A DNA stretch of 64,000 bases from NCBI GenBank assembly GCA_029251165.1, contig JAQXDW010000113.1, forward strand, positions 62,001 through 126,000. The letters run 5' to 3'. This stretch comes from Myxococcota bacterium (GTDB taxonomy: Bacteria; Myxococcota_A; UBA796). The translations under genes and the position numbers were made by a program. Each line of letters begins with the position of its first letter. Position 1 is the first letter of the stretch. Below, in pieces: positions 36,091 to 43,713 of this stretch. The notes below the pieces were generated by a model. That model did no database searches. It had not been told where the DNA came from and was given only the letters and a program-made list of their open reading frames with translations.

Positions 36091-36720
36091 TCAGGTGACG
36101 ACGGAGATGCTGAAGGTCTGAACATCAACGCCGATGCTCACGGTGATGACCACATCAGCATACGAACCCGCTCCCAGGTCTGGGAGAGTGTCGATGAGGA
36201 GGTAGCCCCGATAGAGACCGCGGCTGTTGGTCGACGCATCCACGTAGGTCGGGGCGTACCAGTAGAGGTCGCCGCTGTCCAAGGAGGTGAAGTTGTCCGC
36301 GTAGGTGCCAGCAAACGAGTAGTACTGATCCGTGACAGAGTCCCAGTACCAGGCACACCAGTCCTCAACGAGGGTGTAGTTGCCCTGGTCATCGCTGCAG
36401 TACTCTCGGACATCTGCCTGAGAGTTAATGCCCTCTGGCACGGACGGATAGCCGACCAGCTCGATGGACTCCTGGGGCACGATGTAGACACCGCCATAGC
36501 TCGTGGAGATCTCGACCTGGACGTTCTCCATCGGGAGCCCCTCCGGATCGAGAACCTGAACGTCAAACAGCTGAACGACCCCGGCCAGATCGTAGTCGTT
36601 GTAGTCTTCGCTCCAGTTGATCTCGATGCTGTTTGGAACAACAATCGCAGACCCATAAGGGGCCTGGATGATACTCGAGGAGCAGCCCATCGAGAGCAGC
36701 ATCAGGGCAGAGGTGAACAT
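36091..36720 (-). CDS. Lipoprotein with Ig-like fold inside the type IV pilus/aro run
   Basis: The 209-residue protein starts MFTSALMLLSMGCSSS, a lipobox giving lipidated Cys13 and no basic residue in the signal. The mature part resembles an invasin-type bacterial Ig-like domain (VQLFDVQVLDPEGLPMENVQ, then a late strand pair). It is interrupted by an aromatic, acidic insert near residues 110-160 (CAWYWDSVTDQYYSFAGTY and DLYWYAPTYVDA) with two cysteines (EYCSDDQ and DWCAWYW). Its ATG overlaps the aroB stop as TGATG and has GGAG upstream, so it is expressed with pilMNOPQ-aroK-aroB. An envelope role linked to the pilus is possible, but no known pilus lipoprotein is recognised. Confidence 0.75.
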   Translation of the reverse strand: MFTSALMLLSMGCSSSIIQAPYGSAIVVPNSIEINWSEDYNDYDLAGVVQLFDVQVLDPEGLPMENVQVEISTSYGGVYIVPQESIELVGYPSVPEGINSQADVREYCSDDQGNYTLVEDWCAWYWDSVTDQYYSFAGTYADNFTSLDSGDLYWYAPTYVDASTNSRGLYRGYLLIDTLPDLGAGSYADVVITVSIGVDVQTFSISVVT

Positions 36721-37799
36721 CAGAACTCCAATCGGGCCATCATGGAGAGTATTTCTCCGGATGGAATCCGCTCAAGACGAACGCGTCCAATTGTCTCGAG
36801 GATCGCGGTTGACAGTGTACCACGGGAGAGCTTCTTGTCTGCTCGCGCCGCAGTAATGAGTTGGTCGTGGTCAATGGTTGGCGCACGCGTGGGCATCTGA
36901 AGCCGCTCCATGCAGGCACGGAGACGGACCGGGACTTCTGAATCGCAACCCCGCTCCTCAACCGCCCAGCGGGCCTCCGCAAGCATGCCAATACCGACAC
37001 ACTCGCCATGGCGCATCTCACCATAGCCAAGGGCATTCTCGATGGCGTGTCCGACCGTGTGACCGAGGTTGAGGATCGCGCGGATCCCGCCCTCACGCTC
37101 GTCCTGCGCGACCACGTCAGCCTTGACCCTACAGCAGCCCACGACAAGAGCACGCATGACATCTGGACTTAAGGCCAGAATGTCCTCTGGGCGCTCTTCA
37201 CAGAGAGCGAACAGAGCGGGGTCCTGGAGGAGGCCGTGCTTGATGACCTCTCCCAGTCCGCTTCGAATCTCGGCGATGTCGAGGGTGGTGAGGGTCTGAA
37301 GTCCTGCGTAGACAAGGCGCGGCTGGTAGAACGCACCGATGAGATTCTTGCCACGTGGGCTGTTGACGCCGGTCTTGCCACCGACGCTGCTGTCGACCAT
37401 GGAGAGCAGAGTGGTGGGCACCTGGACAAGCGGACAGCCCCGCATGACCGAGGCTGCAGCAAAGCCAGCGATGTCTCCGGTCACCCCTCCGCCGAGAGCA
37501 ATGATCGGTGTGGACCGTGTCATTCGGGCTGCCAGCAGCGACTCAATTAGCGCATGCCAGGTGTCGACCGTCTTGTAGGCCTCGCCGTCTGGAATCATCA
37601 CGCTGAACGGCTCGAAGCCGGCTGCGGTGAGGCTGTCCATTGCAGCGTCAAGGTACAAAGCACCAACGACGGGGTTGGTGACCAACGCAGCGCGCCCGGG
37701 CGGGAGCAACGCTGCGACAGCAGCCCCAAGCCCTTCCAGCCCACCATCAGCGACGTGGATTGGGTAGGCGCGCTCTCCAAGCTCAACGGTCAGAACCAT
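36720..37799 (-). CDS. aroB: 3-dehydroquinate synthase
   Basis: The 359-residue NAD- and metal-dependent enzyme makes 3-dehydroquinate from DAHP. Signatures are PDGEAYKTVDTWHALIESLL, ALGGGVTGDIAGFAAASVMRG, QVPTTLLSMVDSSVGGKTGVN, GLGEVIKHGL and NLGHTVGHAIENALGYGEM with the metal-binding Glu and His residues. Length is normal. It overlaps aroK by ten bases. pilMNOPQ-aroK-aroB is a known conserved order in gammaproteobacteria, kept here. Confidence 0.97.
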   Translation of the reverse strand: MVLTVELGERAYPIHVADGGLEGLGAAVAALLPPGRAALVTNPVVGALYLDAAMDSLTAAGFEPFSVMIPDGEAYKTVDTWHALIESLLAARMTRSTPIIALGGGVTGDIAGFAAASVMRGCPLVQVPTTLLSMVDSSVGGKTGVNSPRGKNLIGAFYQPRLVYAGLQTLTTLDIAEIRSGLGEVIKHGLLQDPALFALCEERPEDILALSPDVMRALVVGCCRVKADVVAQDEREGGIRAILNLGHTVGHAIENALGYGEMRHGECVGIGMLAEARWAVEERGCDSEVPVRLRACMERLQMPTRAPTIDHDQLITAARADKKLSRGTLSTAILETIGRVRLERIPSGEILSMMARLEF

Positions 37800-38290
37800 C
37801 CTTGCTCTCCCCCGCCTGTTGCAGCGATTACCCGGCTGGCGATGCGCTCTGGAGTCAGTCCATCGACTTGGATCTGAGGTCCGGCGCGACGGTAGAGCGG
37901 CTGGCGCTCCGCGAGGAGCTGCTCGGCGCGTGACCAGAGCGGGCGGCTCTTGCCACCACGCGCCTTGATGGTCGCCAGCGTGGCTTCCAGAATCACGATG
38001 TCCATGGCCGCCTGGATGCGCTCCAGGTTGTTTAGCTGATGGAGCGTTCCACCACCGAGGGCCAGGACGATGCTTCCCTGCTCTAAGGCGCTCCCCAAGG
38101 CCTCACGCTCCAGCGCTCGAAACCCCGGCTCGCCACGGCTGGCAAAGATCGCAGCAACCTCCATGCCCGCATTCTTGGCGACAAGGGCATCCAAGTCGAC
38201 AAACGGGACACCGAGCTGCCGCGCGACCAATGGCCCCACGGTGCTCTTGCCTGTGGCCATGAATCCACCGATCGCTATCCCTCTGCGCAC
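37790..38290 (-). CDS. aroK: Shikimate kinase
   Basis: The 166-residue P-loop kinase phosphorylates shikimate at O3. The Walker A GFMATGKS lies at residues 9-16, the substrate-binding FVDLDALV region follows, then the GFRALEREAL segment with the conserved Arg and the VLALGGGTL loop. The LID region RGGKSRPLWS is present. The GTG start has GAGG upstream, 15 bases after pilQ. Confidence 0.93.
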   Translation of the reverse strand: MRRGIAIGGFMATGKSTVGPLVARQLGVPFVDLDALVAKNAGMEVAAIFASRGEPGFRALEREALGSALEQGSIVLALGGGTLHQLNNLERIQAAMDIVILEATLATIKARGGKSRPLWSRAEQLLAERQPLYRRAGPQIQVDGLTPERIASRVIAATGGGEQGWF

Positions 38291-38305
38291 AAAAGCCTCG
38301 GGATG

Positions 38306-40636
38306 CTACTGGTTGTCGGCGACAGTTCGTCCGATGATGTGCGGCGTGATGAACACCAGCAGCTCGTTTCGAATCCGAGACTCGTTGGAGTTCTTGAACA
38401 GGTAGCCCAGCAGCGGAATCTTGTGGAGACCGGGAACGCGCCCCTGGCTGAAGCTCTCCTCCAGCGAGAAGACACCGCCGAGGACAGTGGTGTCACCGTC
38501 TGCAACGAGCACCTGGGTCGCGACTTCCTTGATCTGAATGGCCGGGTTGCCCTGGATGAGCTGGGAGAAGTCCGCCCGGTTGTTCGAGATCGTGACGTCA
38601 AGGAAGACCTTGTTGTCGCTGGTGATGTGCGGGGTGACCTGTAGATCGAGCGCCGCGGTGATGAACTGAACCTGAGTACCACCAGCGGAGGTCGACAGGA
38701 ACGGGATGCGAGCACCCTGAGAAACTGTCGCGGTCTCGTTGTCGAGTGTGGTCAGCTTGGGCGAGGAGACCACCTTGCCGAAGCCAGTGCTCTCCAGTGC
38801 AAGGAGGCGGGCATCGAGGTCGATGAGACCGGGAATGCTGCCAAGGGAGAAGGCCACACCAGAGGTTGCACCGTCCGGTCCGAGATCGACGAGGAGGCTC
38901 TCTTGGTCCTGCGTGTAGAAGATTGGATCGCCGGTGCGATCCAAGCCACCGCTGGCGCCGATGCTGTTGGGGAAGAACATCCCGGTGGAGTAGCCAGTGG
39001 AGGTGCTGGCATCGAGCTCCGAGCCCCACTCAATGCCGAGGCCCTTGGTGAAGTTGCTGCTCGCTTCTACGATTCGGGCCTCGATGAGGACCTGCGGCGT
39101 CTGCTGATCGAGCTGACGAACAAGCTCACGGATCTGGGCGAGGATGCCCTCGGTCTCCTTGACAATGAGCTGGTTTCCACGCTCGTCTACCTCAAGAGAT
39201 CCCCGCTGGGTGATGAGGCTGGCGATCTGGCTCTTGAGCTCGTCTGCAGTGGAGTAGTTCAGCGGCAGGACGAGGAGCTGAAGCTCTTCGAGCTCGTCCT
39301 TGGCGCGCTTGGCCTCCAGCGCCATCTGCTGTTCAGTCTTGATGGTCTCCAGGGGTGCGACTCGGACGATGTTTCCGAAGCGCTGGCTGGCGAGGCCCTT
39401 GGCCTGAAGGATCGCAGCGAGGGCTTGATCCCAGGGCACGTTCTCCATGCGGACCGTGACGGTGCCGTTGACATCATCACCAGCAACGATGTTGAGCCGT
39501 GAGACGCTGGAGATGAGCCTGAAGATCGAGTGGATGTCTGCGTTGACGAAGTCGAGGCTGATCTGACGACCGGAGTATGGGACATCGGTGGCCGAGGTCG
39601 AGTCGATCATGAACCCACCGGCGAGCGCGGAGGGATCGTTGGCGCCGCTACCAGAGCCAAATGCAGCCTGGGGGTTGACCGTGCGGCCGTTGCTGCCGAT
39701 GAGGACCTCGTCCCGGTAGCTGCTCTCGATACCCTCGCTGCCACCTGATGGACTGACGGTTGCAGCCGACTCGATGGCAGACTGTCGATCGTCCTTCATC
39801 GAGGCCGGGACCGGAATGTCGACATAGAGCATGTCTTCACCGGTCGTGATGGAGTACTCCGCAGTCGAGCGCAGGGTGATGATGATGCGCGCGCCGCTGG
39901 AGTTACGGTAAGCGCGGACCATGCGAACCGGCGAGATGAACTGACTGGCGTCGAGGACTCGGGTGAGGCTCTGGGGCACAAACGCGCCGGGAACATCAAC
40001 GATGATGGTGTTCGAGCGGGGCCGGGAGTCCTGGTAGGTCGTGGTTCCCTTCAGGCCAATGACCACCCGAGAGACATCCTCACCGTTGACGAAGTCAAGC
40101 GAGGAGAGCGCCGCACCATCCCGAATGTCGTCGGGGCCCGATGGCGGGCGATCAGTCGTCGGTTCAGAGGAAATTGAGGCCAGCGGATCTGCGCTGCTCT
40201 CGTCTTCTTCAGCAGAAACCGGAGTGCCACCGTTGCGGGAGAGTCGGACGACCACCCGATCACCCTGGACATCAAAGGTGAAGTCACTCTCAGCGGCAAG
40301 GCTCAGCCGAACCCGAGCGAGCGAGCCGAGGTTGTCCTCGACACTCTCGACCTCGACCTTCTCAATAAGGTTGCCGTCGTTGCCAACCGATCCGAGATCA
40401 GGCTCGACCAGAGCATCAGCAATGTCGATGGTGAGCTGTCGGTTGTCAGAGGACCGAAAGGCGCTGACCGCCGCCCCCTCGGTGAGCTTATTCAGCATAA
40501 TGATCAGCTCTGCAGCTTGATCATCCTGAGTAATCTCGACCTCTTGCAGGGCAAGTTCCTCTGCGAGGACAGGACCTGCAACCCCAGCAGCAATGAGCGC
40601 AACAATGAGAGAGGTTCTCTTCAGCGTCTGTCGCAT
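38306..40636 (-). CDS. pilQ: Type IV pilus secretin PilQ
   Basis: The 776-residue outer-membrane secretin begins with a classical signal peptide (MRQTLKRTSLIVALIAAGVA). Two AMIN domains follow (about 30-115 and 165-275), the second starting LSSLDFVNGEDVSRVVIGL; they usually bind peptidoglycan. An STN/N0 domain starts near 357 (RQISLDFVNADIHSIFRLI), an N1-type domain near 450 (LQLLVLPLNYSTADELKSQI), and the secretin domain covers 590-765 with KIPLLGYLFKN. PilQ oligomers form the gate through which the pilus passes. The gene is eight bases after pilP. Confidence 0.96.
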   Translation of the reverse strand: MRQTLKRTSLIVALIAAGVAGPVLAEELALQEVEITQDDQAAELIIMLNKLTEGAAVSAFRSSDNRQLTIDIADALVEPDLGSVGNDGNLIEKVEVESVEDNLGSLARVRLSLAAESDFTFDVQGDRVVVRLSRNGGTPVSAEEDESSADPLASISSEPTTDRPPSGPDDIRDGAALSSLDFVNGEDVSRVVIGLKGTTTYQDSRPRSNTIIVDVPGAFVPQSLTRVLDASQFISPVRMVRAYRNSSGARIIITLRSTAEYSITTGEDMLYVDIPVPASMKDDRQSAIESAATVSPSGGSEGIESSYRDEVLIGSNGRTVNPQAAFGSGSGANDPSALAGGFMIDSTSATDVPYSGRQISLDFVNADIHSIFRLISSVSRLNIVAGDDVNGTVTVRMENVPWDQALAAILQAKGLASQRFGNIVRVAPLETIKTEQQMALEAKRAKDELEELQLLVLPLNYSTADELKSQIASLITQRGSLEVDERGNQLIVKETEGILAQIRELVRQLDQQTPQVLIEARIVEASSNFTKGLGIEWGSELDASTSTGYSTGMFFPNSIGASGGLDRTGDPIFYTQDQESLLVDLGPDGATSGVAFSLGSIPGLIDLDARLLALESTGFGKVVSSPKLTTLDNETATVSQGARIPFLSTSAGGTQVQFITAALDLQVTPHITSDNKVFLDVTISNNRADFSQLIQGNPAIQIKEVATQVLVADGDTTVLGGVFSLEESFSQGRVPGLHKIPLLGYLFKNSNESRIRNELLVFITPHIIGRTVADNQ

Positions 40637-40644
40637 CGATTCTC

Positions 40645-41154
40645 CTAAAGATCGCCTTCAACGAGGGCCATCTTGATGGGGTTGACCACCAGCTCACCGT
40701 CGAGGGTCTGATATTCTTCGGTGACAACCACCTCACCTGCCGTAATCTGGGTTACTTTTCCCCAGTTCCGACCGATGTAAGTGCCGATCTCCATGACGTG
40801 CCCGATCCCTTCAGGGTCCTCGACCAAGGCGCGCGGACGGTCAACGCCCCAGATGATTCCGACCAGGCGATACTGATCGATCTCATACTTCTGGAGCGGC
40901 GTGCGCGGCGTGGTCTCTTCGGTACGGGTACCGAAGGACAGGAAGGAGCGGAACGGATCCCGCTTCCCGATCGGGTTGTAGACGTAGCCCTCCTGCGCCG
41001 CGATTGCGATGTCCAGGGGGTCTTGCTTGCGAGCGGCGGGTGCAGTGGGTGCCTTCGGGGCGAGAGCCTCGGAGTTGGCATCACCGCGACGCGGCTCGTC
41101 AGTATCACAGGCTCCTAGCATGAGGACACCCAGAGTCAGCATTGCTGCACTCAC
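40645..41154 (-). CDS. pilP: Type IV pilus lipoprotein PilP
   Basis: The 169-residue inner-membrane lipoprotein starts MSAAMLTLGVLMLGAC, with lipidated Cys16 and no basic residue in the signal. It has the PilP signature GKRDPFRSFLSF followed by a beta domain (YRLVGIIWGVDRPRALVED and GTYIGRNWGKVTQI). PilP links PilN/PilO with PilQ. The GTG start overlaps the pilO stop by four bases (GTGA) with GAGGTGG upstream; an ATG four codons in is the alternative. Confidence 0.94.
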   Translation of the reverse strand: MSAAMLTLGVLMLGACDTDEPRRGDANSEALAPKAPTAPAARKQDPLDIAIAAQEGYVYNPIGKRDPFRSFLSFGTRTEETTPRTPLQKYEIDQYRLVGIIWGVDRPRALVEDPEGIGHVMEIGTYIGRNWGKVTQITAGEVVVTEEYQTLDGELVVNPIKMALVEGDL

Positions 41155-41798
41155 TTGCCACCTCGCTTGCGCTTGGCCTTGCCCTTGCCACGCTCTTGAG
41201 CCTTCTGGTTCGCCGCAATCTCTTCGTCAGTGAGGAAGCGGAAGGTCACAGCGTTTCCAGTAACCGTCAGGTATACCTTGCCGCCGCGCTCCTCCGGCTC
41301 AGCCATCTCGATCTCAGAGATGTAGACGATTCGGTTCATCTTGGAGAGTCGGTCGAAGAACATCGCCACTTCGTGGTAGCTGCCCTGGACCTCCAGGGAG
41401 ACCGGGACCTCTGCGACATACTCACGCATGTTCTCGGGCAGCACGGTAAAGCGGCGGACTTCGAGACCGACCTTCTTACCCAGCGCACTGATTCCCTTAA
41501 GCAGCCCTGGAATCTCGCGGTCTTCCGGAAGCTCCTTGAGCGCAAGCTTGAGATCGGAGACCAGCTGCTGCAATTCCATCTCATACAGCTTCTTGTTCTT
41601 GACCCGATCTTCGATCTTCGAACGCTCTGTGATGAGGTTGTTCTGTTTGGAACCCAGGTTGCTCTTCTCTGTGCTCAGCGGCATGTAGAGCACCGAGACG
41701 TAGAGAACGAGGAAGAGGATGTAGAGGACCGAATAGATGCCCAACCGCTGATTGCGGGGGATCTTTGAGAGCCGGTCGATGATGACGTTGATGTTCAC
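41151..41798 (-). CDS. pilO: Type IV pilus alignment protein PilO
   Basis: The start is the GTG at 41798 preceded by GGGAG, giving 215 residues; the longer open frame to 41852 overlaps pilN and lacks a ribosome site. A short cytoplasmic part (NVIIDRLSKIPRNQRL) leads into one transmembrane helix (residues about 17-40), then a coiled coil (EKSNLGSKQNNLITERSKIE) and a ferredoxin-like periplasmic fold (GLEVRRFTVLPENMREYVAE). It pairs with PilN in the inner membrane. The C terminus is Lys/Arg-rich. Confidence 0.94.
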   Translation of the reverse strand: MNINVIIDRLSKIPRNQRLGIYSVLYILFLVLYVSVLYMPLSTEKSNLGSKQNNLITERSKIEDRVKNKKLYEMELQQLVSDLKLALKELPEDREIPGLLKGISALGKKVGLEVRRFTVLPENMREYVAEVPVSLEVQGSYHEVAMFFDRLSKMNRIVYISEIEMAEPEERGGKVYLTVTGNAVTFRFLTDEEIAANQKAQERGKGKAKRKRGGK

Positions 41799-41817
41799 GT
41801 GTGATCTCCCGGCGGCT

Positions 41818-42381
41818 CTAGAGCGCCTCATCCCCGGTGCCCGGCACCACAAGACGAGCGGTGAGCAGGAAGCCCTTCAGCCGGACCCCCTCACGCTCGG
41901 TCTGCTCGATGGCGTTGAGGTAGACGTCGGTGAAGTACTCCGACTGCTCGAGGTTACTCAGGAACTGAGAAATGACCTCATTGCTCACAGAGATCCCGAC
42001 GATCTTGATGCGCCCCGACTTCTCCTCTAACGAAGAGAGCTGAAGCTTGTCCGGAGTCGCCATGGCGAGCTCATCGAGCATGCGAACAGGACCAGACTTG
42101 TTGGCCTTAAGCTGCTTGATGACTTGAAGCTTCCGCTCAAGATCCGCTTTGAACTTCTCCGCAGCGTCGACCTCAGCAGCAACTTCCTTCAGCTGACTGA
42201 TCTCTCGCTCGAGGGCAGCGTTCTCAGAGGCAATGGTGTTGACCCGGGTCAGCGCGACGCCGTGAATCAATCCCAGCATGACAAACAGCAGGAGCGCACC
42301 TCCGCCGACGAAGGTCAGCTCTGCCCGTACAGTCTCCTGACGACGATTGCGCTTCTGGGGTACTAAGTTGATCCGGATCAA
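41818..42381 (-). CDS. pilN: Type IV pilus assembly protein PilN
   Basis: The 187-residue protein starts MIRINLVPQKRNRRQ, the cytoplasmic motif that docks in PilM. One transmembrane helix (about 25-48, GGALLLFVMLGLIHGVAL), a coiled coil and a periplasmic domain (LSSLEEKSGRIKIVGISVSN) follow. The start codon appears to be TTG, overlapping the pilM stop by four bases; no ATG or GTG would preserve the conserved N terminus. Confidence 0.95.
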   Translation of the reverse strand: MIRINLVPQKRNRRQETVRAELTFVGGGALLLFVMLGLIHGVALTRVNTIASENAALEREISQLKEVAAEVDAAEKFKADLERKLQVIKQLKANKSGPVRMLDELAMATPDKLQLSSLEEKSGRIKIVGISVSNEVISQFLSNLEQSEYFTDVYLNAIEQTEREGVRLKGFLLTARLVVPGTGDEAL

Positions 42382-43454
42382 TTGTCGCCAAGCCTCCGAA
42401 TGGCCAGCCCAACCGCCACCGCCGCCTGGGGCGCAATGTCGCGAAGATAGCCGGGGTTGAACGTACGCTGATCGATTTCAATCGCTCGAAAGGGATCGAC
42501 GATCTCGACGGGGAGGCCGGTCTGCTGTGAGATGGCCCGGGCCAAGCCCGGAGTTCGAGCAGCACCACCGGACAGAAAGACCTGTGAGAGCCCGCCACCG
42601 GCAGTCGTGGAGAGGTAGAAGTCCAGAGAGCGCTGGATCTCTGCGGCGAGGTTCTCACCGACCGATGAGAGAACTTGCTCAATCTCCTGAGGAACCATTG
42701 AGGTGGCATCGGAGTCATCGCCGCCCACCTTCATCGCCTCAGCTTCTTCGTAGGAGATGTTCAGCGTGCGCTGAATCTCTTCCGTGAACTGCCGACCGCC
42801 CATGCCGATGTCTCGGGTGAAGGCAGAGACACCATCACGGAGGACGTGGATGTTGACGTTGCTGGCGCCGATGTTGATGAGGGATACCGCCCCCTCGACG
42901 CTGCCGTAGTTCATCTCGAACATGTTCGCGACAGCGAAGGAGTCCACATCCATCACCATCGGCTTGAGGCCAGCCTGCTGGATGAGGGTCATGTACTCGT
43001 TGACCAGGTCCTTGCGGGCAGCGACGAGGAGGACCTCCATCTGCCCGGGATCATCCGAGGCGCCCTCGAGAATCTGAACGTCGATGTTGACGTCGTTGAT
43101 GTCGAAGGGAATGTACTGCTCGGCTTCCCACTGGATGGACTCTTCGAGCTCATCGAGGGTCATCATCGGTAGGTTGATGCGCTTGATGATGACCGCGTTT
43201 CCAGAGACCGACGCGATGACCTGCTTGGTCTTGACGCGATGCTGGGCGATGAGCTCGTTGATGGCATCGACGATGACGTTGGTGTTCATCACCGAGCCAT
43301 CCACGATGGCCTCTGGCGGCAGCTCAGTCATGCCGAAGCTGATCAGTCGCCACTGGTTTGTGCTCCGGTCATTCTCAAGTTGGAGGAGCTTGACGTGGCT
43401 TGAGCCGATGTCGAGCCCGACGACCTGTCGATTTCGGGAGAATAAGGAAGCCAT
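42378..43454 (-). CDS. pilM: Type IV pilus assembly ATPase-fold protein PilM
   Basis: The 358-residue cytoplasmic protein has the FtsA/actin-like fold: VVGLDIGSSHVKLLQLEND near the N terminus, an SHS2-like insertion, SLINIGASNVNIHVLRDGV near residue 190 and VFLSGGAARTPGLARAI near 295. It binds the PilN N terminus and connects the alignment complex to the cytoplasm. As first gene of the minus-strand run it should carry the promoter in the 259-base divergent gap. Confidence 0.96.
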   Translation of the reverse strand: MASLFSRNRQVVGLDIGSSHVKLLQLENDRSTNQWRLISFGMTELPPEAIVDGSVMNTNVIVDAINELIAQHRVKTKQVIASVSGNAVIIKRINLPMMTLDELEESIQWEAEQYIPFDINDVNIDVQILEGASDDPGQMEVLLVAARKDLVNEYMTLIQQAGLKPMVMDVDSFAVANMFEMNYGSVEGAVSLINIGASNVNIHVLRDGVSAFTRDIGMGGRQFTEEIQRTLNISYEEAEAMKVGGDDSDATSMVPQEIEQVLSSVGENLAAEIQRSLDFYLSTTAGGGLSQVFLSGGAARTPGLARAISQQTGLPVEIVDPFRAIEIDQRTFNPGYLRDIAPQAAVAVGLAIRRLGDN

Positions 43455-43518
43455 TCAAGCTATTCCGCTGAGTGGGAAAGGGTCGTGGGTACGGTGTGAC
43501 GCCATCTTACCGGACTTG

Positions 43519-43548
43519 TATCTATCAGACATGGTCTTGACGTGTAAA
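43519..43548 (-). promoter_or_regulatory. Weak candidate promoter of the pilM run
   Basis: On the minus strand TTTACA (43548-43543, five of six -35 bases) lies 18 bases before TAGATA (43524-43519, only three of six -10 bases), 64 bases before the pilM start codon. The gap 43455-43713 also must hold the promoter for the divergent membrane protein gene, for which I see no convincing boxes. No sigma-54 type site is evident. Confidence 0.3.
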
Positions 43549-43713
43549 GATAAAGACCGGGAGTGCCTGGAAGATGCCACGTCCCTGCCTGTCGTTGGAA
43601 GGTGTTGTAGCAACTGGCACGGATTCAGGTCAACACCGGGGCAGACAAGGTGACGCACAGCGACACGGCGCTACACTGCTCAAGGTGACGAACCGGACCA
43701 GGAGCCGCGCACA

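Noticed and set aside
43600-43640. Possible sigma-54 promoter in the pilM divergent gap (TGGCAC at about 43615)
   Set aside because: The required TTGC element at the proper spacing is absent; the following bases read CAGGT.
43649-43677. Possible promoter for the gene at 43714 (TACACT at 43672)
   Set aside because: The hexamer 17 bases upstream (GGTGAC) is a poor -35, so the match is not convincing.
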